From NCBI GenBank assembly GCA_034003745.1, contig JAVEYA010000035.1:1-20843 (forward strand): 20,843 bases of DNA, read 5' to 3'. This document shows positions 15,030 to 20,843 of the stretch, one piece after another. How positions within the stretch are numbered: position 1 is the first letter of the stretch; every line of letters begins with the position of its first letter. Under the pieces are notes generated by a model, which worked only from the letters and a program-made list of their open reading frames with translations, was not told the origin of the DNA and ran no database searches. This stretch comes from JAVEYA01 sp034003745. Its GTDB lineage: Bacteria; Bacillota; Peptococcia; DRI-13; PHAD01. Made by a program: the position numbers and the translations under genes.

Positions 15030-16640
15030 ATGGAGACCAGCTTGGAAAATAAAGAGCCCGCCAGGGGCATGAGGCTGACCTTGACCAAACGCGATGACGG
15101 AATTTATCTGAGCGTCAGAGAGGAAAAATTGCTGGTTTATATTAAGCCGGAGCAATTAAGCGCGGAGTTGTTAAGAAGAAAAATTCCTCATGATGCCACA
15201 GCGGTGAAAGAAATCTATGCAGACAACCTGGGCCTGGAAAGGAAAATTGCGGAACTTCATGCGCAGATGGAGGATAAGCCGCTTTTATTGGTGAGAATGA
15301 GCCAGGACCAGATGAAAGCGTATTTGATTCTGATTCCTTTTCTTAATGGAACAAAGATTACCGCGCAGGATATTGAACGGGTTTTACAGGACCAAAAAAT
15401 TATCTACGGAATAAAAAAAGAGATAATCCCGTTAATTCCCGGTGAGCAGGACCGCTATAACGAATGGCTGATCGCAGAAGGGCTGCCGGTTATACCTGGA
15501 ATCAACGCCGCTTTGATTTATTATTTTAATACGCAGAATATTGAAATCAAACCCCAGGAATTATCCGACGGCAGTGTGGATTTTCATGACTTAAATCTGA
15601 TTCAGACAGTAGAAGAAGATGCGTTGCTGGTGGAAAAAACGCCTCCTCAGCCCGGTAAAAGCGGAATGACTGTTTTGGGCGAAGAAAGAAAAGCGCTGCA
15701 AGGCAAGGATATCAGGTTGCCCGGAGGACAGAACACCAAGGCGGCAGAAAACGGCGGCAAGCTTTTGGCGGCCAAGGCCGGACATATCGTATACGCCAAT
15801 AAGAAAGTCAATATTTATTCTTCTTACGAAGTGAAAGGCGATGTTGACTTTAATATCGGCAATATCCATTTTCCCGGAACCGTGATGGTTTACGGCAATG
15901 TTAAGACCAGTTTCAAAGTGGAGGCTACCGGCGATGTGGTTATCTACGGGAATCTGGAGGGGATGGTCAAAACCGACGGCAACCTGCAGGTTAAAAAGGG
16001 TATTGTACGCGGGCAGGCCGCTGTTCTGGGGAATATCTATGCCCGCTATATTGAAAACAGCAGCGTGGAAAGCAAAGAGAACATTATCGTGACCGAGGCG
16101 ATTATGCACAGCACTACCACCGCGGCCCGCAAGGTCATCGTCGGCGGAAGAAAAGGCCTCTTGGTGGGCGGTAAATGTTGTGCCGGCGAGGAAATCCAGG
16201 CCCGGAACATCGGTTCGGCTCTGGGCACCGTCACCACGCTGGAAGTGGGCATCTCCCCGGAAATACGCGAAGAATTTAAGAGCCTTAACAAAAAACTGCT
16301 GGAATTGCGCGATAGTTACAATAAAAATGATAAAATATTAAAAACTTTACAGGAAATAAAACAGAAATATGGTGAGCTGGATAACAATAAGAAAGATATT
16401 TTGCTCAAATCCTCGCGTTCGCAATATCATATGAGCCAGGAGATGGCGGAATTGGACGAGCGTAGAAGCGAACTTGAGGCGCTGTTTGCCAACATGGAAA
16501 AAGCCAAAGTATCGGTACAGGAGACGGTTTATTCCGGCGTGACCATTTTTATGGGTAAAGCGACGCATACGGTGCCGGATGAAATGAAAACCGTTATTTT
16601 CATATTGGAAGATCACGAGATCAAATATGTCACGATGTAA
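15030..16640 (+). CDS. DUF342 (FapA-like) protein with beta-solenoid and coiled coil
   Basis: A 536-residue cytoplasmic protein that I place in the DUF342/FapA family. The N-terminal half (to about 250) contains the SVDFHDLNLIQTVEEDALLVEKTPPQPGKSGMTVLG pattern. Residues about 255-405 show short repeats of beta strands and G-D/G-N turns (VKGDVDF, VYGNVKT, ATGDVVIYGNLEG, AVLGNIYA), suggesting a bactofilin-like solenoid. About 408-500 is a Lys/Glu-rich coiled coil. No signal peptide is visible. FapA has been linked to polar flagellation in Vibrio; here the link is by position after sigD. I chose ATG 15030 (AAAGGG at 15015-15020) over GTG 14994 and ATG 15012. Confidence 0.85.
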   Translation: METSLENKEPARGMRLTLTKRDDGIYLSVREEKLLVYIKPEQLSAELLRRKIPHDATAVKEIYADNLGLERKIAELHAQMEDKPLLLVRMSQDQMKAYLILIPFLNGTKITAQDIERVLQDQKIIYGIKKEIIPLIPGEQDRYNEWLIAEGLPVIPGINAALIYYFNTQNIEIKPQELSDGSVDFHDLNLIQTVEEDALLVEKTPPQPGKSGMTVLGEERKALQGKDIRLPGGQNTKAAENGGKLLAAKAGHIVYANKKVNIYSSYEVKGDVDFNIGNIHFPGTVMVYGNVKTSFKVEATGDVVIYGNLEGMVKTDGNLQVKKGIVRGQAAVLGNIYARYIENSSVESKENIIVTEAIMHSTTTAARKVIVGGRKGLLVGGKCCAGEEIQARNIGSALGTVTTLEVGISPEIREEFKSLNKKLLELRDSYNKNDKILKTLQEIKQKYGELDNNKKDILLKSSRSQYHMSQEMAELDERRSELEALFANMEKAKVSVQETVYSGVTIFMGKATHTVPDEMKTVIFILEDHEIKYVTM

Positions 16641-16657
16641 AGGCAGGTGGCTGACCC

Positions 16658-17005
16658 GTGACGGTAAATCCAATCGATATGCAGGTAATCCTGCCCCAGG
16701 CCGGTCAGGTGAACCGTGTGCAGCGCGTCCAGCAAAGGCTGCAGCAGACGGAAGAACAGATTTTGGGACAAATGCTGCGCCAGGATATTAAGGACAAGGA
16801 AGATACGGTCAAAAAAACAGAACAAACCGCCCAGAAAAAGATACAGGATGAACAAGAGAAGAATCGGGAGGACCGCGGCAAAAAGCGTCAAACAGCGGAG
16901 CCAAAAGACAGGTCGCCAAGCGAAGAAGGCGCTGATAGTGCAGAGCAAGGCGCTAAGACGACAACGGAAAAAATGCTGGGAAGTCTGTTGGATGTAAAAA
17001 TATGA
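16658..17005 (+). CDS. Small charged protein of unknown function in the flagellar operon
   Basis: A 115-residue protein that I do not recognise. The first 40 residues (VNPIDMQVILPQAGQVNRVQRVQQRLQQ) look ordered and may be the conserved part. Residues about 42-100 are very rich in Lys, Glu, Gln and Arg, likely coiled coil or disordered, and the C-terminus ends in a small hydrophobic motif (EKMLGSLLDVKI). It has no signal peptide, membrane segment or cysteine. The GTG start has an excellent Shine-Dalgarno AGGCAGGTGG (16641-16650), starting right after the DUF342 stop. Good ribosome binding and its place between flagellar genes support a real gene. A role in motility is inference only. Confidence 0.75.
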   Translation: MTVNPIDMQVILPQAGQVNRVQRVQQRLQQTEEQILGQMLRQDIKDKEDTVKKTEQTAQKKIQDEQEKNREDRGKKRQTAEPKDRSPSEEGADSAEQGAKTTTEKMLGSLLDVKI

Positions 17006-17041
17006 TGCGCGAAAACCTCTGGAAGAGGGGGTAGATTCTGG

Positions 17042-17527
17042 TTGGAACTATTGGGAATACTGATCTTGATTATAAATATTTTTCTTCTGCTGGCTGTCCT
17101 GAAGAAGTTGGTCCAATACAGGGAAATGAAAGAGGAATACCGCAGGATTGAGCTGCACATAGCGGAAATGGTGCAGGAGAATTCGCGTATTGTGGATATG
17201 CTCCTGCAGGGAGTGGAAGACCGGGGCGGAGCTATTCCACCTCCGCCGGTAATGACCGCGCCTGTGCCCATAATGCCGGCGCCGGTTTTTCAAGAGGCCG
17301 GAGAAGAAATTCAATTTCGGGAGAAAAAAACAATTCCCCGAAAGAAAGCTTCGGCGCAGGCGTTGAGCGACATAGAACCAATACCGGTGAATACCAAAGA
17401 CACAGATATTAGTGTTTTACATCAACAAGGTCTATCGGTTCTGGAGATTGCCGCCAAGCTCGGCGTATCTCAAGACGAGATCAGACTGAAACTCAGATTA
17501 ATGGAAGAATTACACAACGCCCGGTAG
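17042..17527 (+). CDS. SwrB-like membrane protein (DUF6115-type), flagellar operon
   Basis: A 161-residue protein with one N-terminal transmembrane helix (about 2-20), a charged coiled coil (about 25-55), a proline-rich stretch (about 64-82) and a C-terminal helix-turn-helix-like segment (about 123-155, LSVLEIAAKLGVSQDEIRLKLRLM). This layout and the position between sigD and rpsB match SwrB of B. subtilis, which promotes flagellar export-gate maturation. Sequence identity to SwrB cannot be judged by eye, so I leave out the symbol. The start is TTG 17042; the only good Shine-Dalgarno is AGAGGGGG at 17024-17031, and no ATG or GTG comes before the membrane helix. Confidence 0.75.
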   Translation: MELLGILILIINIFLLLAVLKKLVQYREMKEEYRRIELHIAEMVQENSRIVDMLLQGVEDRGGAIPPPPVMTAPVPIMPAPVFQEAGEEIQFREKKTIPRKKASAQALSDIEPIPVNTKDTDISVLHQQGLSVLEIAAKLGVSQDEIRLKLRLMEELHNAR

Positions 17528-17551
17528 AAGGATAAATTTATTGAAAAATAT

Positions 17552-17581
17552 TTGTCATTTTTAATATAGGTATGCTATACT
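17552..17581 (+). promoter_or_regulatory. Sigma-A promoter for rpsB
   Basis: TTGTCA (17552-17557) is a 5/6 match to the -35 box and TATACT (17576-17581) a 5/6 match to the -10 box, with an 18-bp spacer. A TGn extension (TGC, 17573-17575) precedes the -10. The surroundings are AT-rich, unlike the coding DNA. Transcription would begin near 17588. This separates the translation genes from the flagellar operon, though no terminator is visible after the SwrB-like gene, so read-through is possible. Confidence 0.8.
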
Positions 17582-17587
17582 GTCTAT

Positions 17588-17695
17588 TGGTGTTATTACA
17601 CACGCTGGCGGATTCCTTTTACGGTGCCTGTTTTCAGGTCGAAAAGGGAGATGAAGCGGCGGAGGAAAAAACCGTTTAGGAAAGGAGGTGTACAC
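17588..17695 (+). promoter_or_regulatory. Structured 5' leader of rpsB
   Basis: About 108 bases lie between the predicted start of transcription and the rpsB ATG. A long-range stem can form between ACGGT (17621-17625) and ACCGT (17671-17675), extended past a two-base mismatch by 17616-17618 with 17678-17680; it encloses a small hairpin CCTG-TTTT-CAGG (17627-17638). The stem ends one base before the Shine-Dalgarno AAAGGAGGTG (17681-17690). Autoregulation by S2 binding its leader is known in other bacteria, so this is a candidate for it. The folding was judged by eye. Confidence 0.4.
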
Positions 17696-18511
17696 ATGTC
17701 TGTCATCTCTATGAAACAATTGCTGGAAGCAGGGGTGCATTTCGGTCATCAGACCCGCCGTTGGAACCCTAAAATGGCGGTGTATATTTTTACGGAACGC
17801 AACGGTATCTATATTATCGATTTGCAGAAAACCGTGAAAAAAGTGGAAGAGGCTTATGAATTTATCCGCAGCACCGTTGCGGACGGAAAGCATATCCTGT
17901 TTGTCGGTACCAAGAAGCAGGCGCAGGAAACGATCAGGGACGAGGCCAGGCGCTGCGGCATGTTTTATGTGCATGAACGCTGGCTGGGCGGTACGCTGAC
18001 GAACTACAATACGATTCAAAAGCGTATCCGGAGACTAAAAGATTTGGAAAATATGCAAGAAGACGGCACTTTCGACGTTTTACCCAAGAAAGAAGTCGCC
18101 AAACTGATGGCGGAAGCGGAAAAGCTGGAGAGATTCCTGGGCGGCATCAAAGATATGCCCGGTTTGCCCGGCGCGGTATTCATCATTGACCCGCGCAAGG
18201 AACACATTGCCATTGCCGAGGCAAGGCGTCTGGGTATTCCGATCGTCGCTGTCGTCGATACAAACTGCGACCCCGATGAAGTTGATTATGTTATCCCGGG
18301 CAATGACGACGCAATCCGTGCTGTTAAATTGCTGGCGTCGAAAATGGCCGATGCTGTCATGGAAGCCAACCAGGGCGTTGACGCTGCCGATATGGCGGCT
18401 GAAGCCAGGGTTGTTCCGGCAGTTCAAGCTGCAGAACCGGTTGCGGAAGAAAACGTTGCAACAAGCGATGCGGCGAATGAATCTGCGGCGGAAGAAGCAA
18501 CGGAAGGTTAA
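17696..18511 (+). CDS. rpsB: 30S ribosomal protein S2
   Basis: A 271-residue S2. The N-terminus MKQLLEAGVHFGHQTRRWNPKM and the stretches IIDLQKTVKKVEEAY, LFVGTKKQAQ, RWLGGTLTNY and PIVAVVDTNCDP are diagnostic. The last about 35 residues are an Ala/Glu-rich acidic tail, longer than in E. coli S2. ATG 17696 has a near-perfect Shine-Dalgarno, AAAGGAGGTG. The frame is open 24 codons further upstream to a GTG at 17624, but that stretch is the Arg/Lys-rich leader and is not part of S2. S2 is needed for mRNA binding to the 30S subunit. Confidence 0.98.
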   Translation: MSVISMKQLLEAGVHFGHQTRRWNPKMAVYIFTERNGIYIIDLQKTVKKVEEAYEFIRSTVADGKHILFVGTKKQAQETIRDEARRCGMFYVHERWLGGTLTNYNTIQKRIRRLKDLENMQEDGTFDVLPKKEVAKLMAEAEKLERFLGGIKDMPGLPGAVFIIDPRKEHIAIAEARRLGIPIVAVVDTNCDPDEVDYVIPGNDDAIRAVKLLASKMADAVMEANQGVDAADMAAEARVVPAVQAAEPVAEENVATSDAANESAAEEATEG

Positions 18512-18534
18512 GGCATATTCAGGTCTGCAACAAT

Positions 18535-18578
18535 GCGGGGGCCTTGGGGGATAACGCTCCCGCCCCCGCCTTTATTTT
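18535..18578 (+). terminator. Intrinsic terminator/attenuator between rpsB and tsf
   Basis: A perfect 8-bp GC stem, GCGGGGGC (18535-18542) with GCCCCCGC (18562-18569), carries a second inner stem (18546-18550 with 18557-18561, one G-U pair) capped by ATAACG. CTTTATTTT follows. The form is that of a rho-independent terminator. As tsf has no strong promoter of its own, it probably works as a partial terminator that lowers tsf expression relative to rpsB. Confidence 0.75.
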
Positions 18579-18581
18579 GGG

Positions 18582-18587
18582 TATAAT
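18582..18587 (+). promoter_or_regulatory. Candidate -10 box before tsf
   Basis: A perfect TATAAT sits four bases after the T-rich end of the terminator and 18 bp before the tsf ATG. The -35 position would fall in the GC-rich stem and shows no match, so promoter activity is doubtful. If used, the leader would be only about 12 bases. Confidence 0.25.
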
Positions 18588-18605
18588 AAATTTGGAGGTG
18601 AGTCC

Positions 18606-19253
18606 ATGGTCACAACGGAAATGGTGAAAGAACTCAGGGAAAGAACAGGCGCCGGCATGCTGGACTGTAAAAAAGCCCTGATTGAAAACGAAGCCAATAT
18701 GGAGAAAGCGATTGAGTATCTTAGGGAGAAAGGTTTGGCAGCCGCGGCTAAAAAATCCGGCCGCATTGCTGCCGAAGGGATCGTTGAAGCCTATATTCAC
18801 GGTCAGGGACGGATCGGGGTACTGGTGGAAGTAAACTGCGAGACGGATTTTGTCGCCAAAACGCCGGAGTTCCGGGAGCTGGCAAAAGAAATCGCTATGC
18901 AGATTGCTGCGGCTAAACCCGAGTATGTTACCAAAGAACAGGTTCCCGCTGAGGTTATCAACAAGGAAAAAGAGATTCTCAAACAGCAGGCTTTAAATGA
19001 AGGCAAGCCGGAAAAAATCGTCGATAAAATGGTGGAAGGCCGGATTGAAAAGTATTATAAAGAGGTCTGCCTGCTGGAACAGCCCTATATCCGCGACCAG
19101 GATATGACGGTCAATCAGCTGATTATTGAGAAGATCACCAAAATCGGGGAGAATATCCAAGTCAGACGTTTTGTGCGCTTTGAAATGGGCGAAGGACTGG
19201 AAAAGAAACAGGAAAACTTTGCCGCGGAAGTCATGGCTCAGATCAAAGGCTAA
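18606..19253 (+). CDS. tsf: Translation elongation factor Ts
   Basis: A 215-residue EF-Ts of the short type common in Gram-positive bacteria and Thermus, lacking the longer insert seen in E. coli. The N-terminal UBA-like domain VKELRERTGAGMLDCKKAL and the nucleotide-exchange motif CETDFVAKT (78-86) are intact. It releases GDP from EF-Tu. GGAGGTGAG at 18594-18602 supports ATG 18606. It lies 94 bp after rpsB with a hairpin in between. Confidence 0.97.
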   Translation: MVTTEMVKELRERTGAGMLDCKKALIENEANMEKAIEYLREKGLAAAAKKSGRIAAEGIVEAYIHGQGRIGVLVEVNCETDFVAKTPEFRELAKEIAMQIAAAKPEYVTKEQVPAEVINKEKEILKQQALNEGKPEKIVDKMVEGRIEKYYKEVCLLEQPYIRDQDMTVNQLIIEKITKIGENIQVRRFVRFEMGEGLEKKQENFAAEVMAQIKG

Positions 19254-19259
19254 CTAAAT

Positions 19260-19297
19260 TTAGCAAAGAGAGAACATTCGTGTTCTCTTTTTGCTAA
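19260..19297 (+). terminator. Long hairpin terminator after tsf
   Basis: A 17-bp stem (19260-19276 with 19281-19297, one G-U pair, no mismatch) closes on a TTCG tetraloop. The core GAGAACA/TGTTCTC is followed by TTTTT (19288-19292) inside the 3' arm, and the 5' arm carries the matching A run. This is the form of a strong intrinsic terminator whose symmetry could work on both strands. It would end the rpsB-tsf transcript. Confidence 0.8.
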
Positions 19298-19370
19298 TGG
19301 AAATGTCCTGAAGCGGAAAAAAGGGTTTTCCCTATTCATGTAGAAAAACAGATTGGAGGAACTCTTCTTT

Positions 19371-20099
19371 ATGACCAGCAAATTTAAGAGAGTTGTAATA
19401 AAACTGAGCGGGGAAGCCCTGGCAGGGGAACTGGGTTACGGCCTGGAACACAAGATACTGGATTCCATTGCCAGACAAATCAAAGAAATTGTGGAGATGG
19501 GCGTCGAAACCGCCGTTGTGGTAGGCGGAGGCAATATCTGGCGCGGTGTTTCCGGTTCTGAAAGAGGCATGGACAGGGCCACAGCCGACTATATGGGGAT
19601 GCTGGCTACCGTCATTAACGCATTGGCGCTGCAAGACGCCCTGGAAAGCCGCGGCGTCGCCACAAGGGTGCTTTCGGCCATTGAAATGCGGCAGGTAGCA
19701 GAGCCGTATATTCGCCGCAGAGCGATCCGGCATTTGGAAAAGGGCCGGGTGGTGATTTTTGCCGCCGGTACAGGGAATCCGTATTTTTCTACGGATACCA
19801 CTGCGGCGTTAAGAGCGGCGGAAATTGAAGCGGAAGTCATTCTCATGGCTAAGACAGTGGAAGGCGTTTATGATTCCGACCCGAAGAAGAATCCCCAGGC
19901 TAAGAAATTTACGGAACTGTCTTATATCGACGTTTTGAATAAAGGGCTTAAAGTGATTGATTCCACTGCAGCTTCGTTGTGCATGGACAATAAAATCGCA
20001 CTGATAATTTTCAGTATACTGCAGGAAGGGAATATTAAAAAAGCCATCATAGGGGAAAAAATCGGAACTTATGTTGGGAGGGAAGATGCAACATGCTGA
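19371..20099 (+). CDS. pyrH: Uridylate kinase (UMP kinase)
   Basis: A 242-residue amino-acid-kinase-fold enzyme that makes UDP from UMP and ATP. Diagnostic stretches are VVIKLSGEAL (8-17), VVGGGNIWRG (50-59), MDRATADYMGMLATVINALALQDALE (67-92) and GTGNPYFSTDTTAALRA (133-149). I chose ATG 19371; the upstream in-frame TTG at 19353 overlaps the Shine-Dalgarno GGAGGA (19355-19360) itself. It follows the tsf terminator, so it needs read-through or a promoter in 19298-19354, where I see no good match. Its 3' end overlaps frr by 7 bp. Confidence 0.97.
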   Translation: MTSKFKRVVIKLSGEALAGELGYGLEHKILDSIARQIKEIVEMGVETAVVVGGGNIWRGVSGSERGMDRATADYMGMLATVINALALQDALESRGVATRVLSAIEMRQVAEPYIRRRAIRHLEKGRVVIFAAGTGNPYFSTDTTAALRAAEIEAEVILMAKTVEGVYDSDPKKNPQAKKFTELSYIDVLNKGLKVIDSTAASLCMDNKIALIIFSILQEGNIKKAIIGEKIGTYVGREDATC

Positions 20100-20650
20100 A
20101 AGAGGTAATTAATGAGTCTGAAGACAAGATGAAGAAAACGGTGGAAATTCTCAGGAAGGATCTTTCAACCTTGAGAGCCGGACGGGCCAACCCTGCAATT
20201 CTGGATAAGCTGTCTGTGGACTATTACGGAGCGACTACGCCGGTGAATCAGCTGGCCAATATTTCGGCGCCGGAACCGCGGCTTTTAACGATTCAGCCCT
20301 GGGATAAAACACTGACGCCGCTGATTGAAAAAGCGATTTTGAAATCGGATTTAGGCTTAAATCCTTCCAGCGACGGCGCTCTGATCAGAATTATCATTCC
20401 GCAGCTGACTCAGGAAAGAAGATTGGAACTGGTGAAAGCGATTAAGAAGAAAGCGGAAGAGGGCCGCGTCAGTATCAGAAATATCCGCCGGGACAGCAAT
20501 GAGAAGTTAAAAGCGATGGAAAAAGGCAAACAAATCACGGAGGATGAAACCAAGAAGGGCCAGGAGGATATCCAGAAGCTGACAGATAAATATATCAAGG
20601 AAGTCGACCATGTTTTAGAAGCCAAAGAAAAGGAAATAATGGAAATATAA
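20093..20650 (+). CDS. frr: Ribosome recycling factor
   Basis: A 185-residue RRF, the standard length. The signature LSTLRAGRANPAILDKLSVDYYGATTPVNQLA lies at 25-55, and the helical C-terminal half (LTQERRLELVKAIKKKAEEGRVSIRNIRRD) is typical. With EF-G it splits post-termination ribosomes. GGGAGGGAAG (20076-20085) lies within the pyrH 3' end, and the start overlaps pyrH, so the two are probably coupled. Confidence 0.97.
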   Translation: MLKEVINESEDKMKKTVEILRKDLSTLRAGRANPAILDKLSVDYYGATTPVNQLANISAPEPRLLTIQPWDKTLTPLIEKAILKSDLGLNPSSDGALIRIIIPQLTQERRLELVKAIKKKAEEGRVSIRNIRRDSNEKLKAMEKGKQITEDETKKGQEDIQKLTDKYIKEVDHVLEAKEKEIMEI

Positions 20651-20843
20651 TGGCGGCAGCAATCAGTGAGGCCCAAAGCTTACTGTTATGCGGCAAAACA
20701 CTGGACGAAGCGCTGCGGTTTCTAAATGAACGAGCTGTAAATTATCAACTGGTCTTTACGCGCGATGAGAGAACCCAGGAAGAAGTTGAAGAAAGAGTGA
20801 TCAGAATCCTCCCTAAGGAGGAGCACTTGGAAATTCTTGTCGG
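20650..20843 (+). CDS. Protein of unknown function, 5' part (3' end outside window)
   Basis: An open frame starts at ATG 20650, sharing its first base with the last base of the frr stop (TAATG), and stays open for 64 codons to the window end. The visible sequence, starting MAAAISEAQSLLLCGKTLDE, has no signal peptide or membrane segment; it is charged and likely helical then beta (RVIRILPKEEHLEILVG). The Shine-Dalgarno is weak (GGA at 20641-20643), so translation probably depends on frr. In many Firmicutes uppS follows frr; this N-terminus does not look like UppS. I do not recognise the family. Confidence 0.7.
   Translation, partial: MAAAISEAQSLLLCGKTLDEALRFLNERAVNYQLVFTRDERTQEEVEERVIRILPKEEHLEILV

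Noticed and set aside
17624..17695. 24-codon N-terminal extension of S2 from a GTG in frame
   Set aside because: It has no good Shine-Dalgarno, encodes an Arg/Lys-rich stretch not found in S2, and ATG 17696 has a near-perfect ribosome site and begins the conserved sequence.
1..20843. Mobile element, CRISPR array, defence island or wholly new multi-gene system
   Set aside because: I found no transposase, integrase, regular spaced repeats, toxin-antitoxin pair or compositional break; the gene order is that of a known fla/che and translation cluster with a few extra genes.

Overview
The window is a contiguous stretch of a Firmicutes chromosome, most likely from a motile member of the class Clostridia; this is inferred from gene order and protein families, since no taxonomic marker was searched. 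All 24 protein-coding genes lie on the + strand, closely packed, most with strong purine-rich Shine-Dalgarno sites. The order fliY-cheY-fliO-fliP-fliQ-fliR-flhB-flhA-flhF-flhG-cheB-cheA-cheW-cheC-cheD-sigD-(swrB)-rpsB-tsf-pyrH-frr is that of the large Bacillus subtilis fla/che operon and the translation genes that follow it. It differs by a PilZ gene between flhG and cheB, and by a DUF342 (FapA-like) gene plus a small unrecognised gene between sigD and the SwrB-like gene.

Region 1 (1-8778) is flagellar assembly: the 3' end of the C-ring/phosphatase gene fliY, the response regulator cheY behind a 169-bp AT-rich gap, then the export gate (FliO, FliP, FliQ, FliR, FlhB, FlhA) and the placement and number pair FlhF/FlhG. 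Region 2 (8781-14173) is signalling: a YcgR-like c-di-GMP receptor, then CheB, CheA, CheW, CheC and CheD. Region 3 (14191-17527) holds the flagellar sigma factor, the DUF342 protein, a charged 115-residue protein of unknown function and a SwrB-like membrane protein. Region 4 (17528-20843) is a separate transcription segment for translation and nucleotide metabolism: a clear sigma-A promoter and structured leader before rpsB, a terminator or attenuator between rpsB and tsf, a long hairpin terminator between tsf and pyrH, then pyrH-frr and the start of an unrecognised gene that runs off the window.

The genes form one logical unit: export gate and C-ring build the flagellum, FlhF/FlhG place it, CheA/CheW/CheY with CheB and the CheC/CheD pair control rotation and adaptation, the PilZ protein can add c-di-GMP control, and sigma-D switches on late genes. 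Many neighbours overlap or abut (fliO/fliP, fliR/flhB, flhA/flhF, cheC/cheD, pyrH/frr, frr/last gene), which suggests translational coupling.

I see no mobile element, CRISPR array, tRNA, rRNA or defence system. The window does not show a clearly new system. The items most worth a second look are the small gene at 16658, the DUF342 protein beside sigD, the repeat-bearing gap before cheY, the rpsB leader and the truncated gene after frr.
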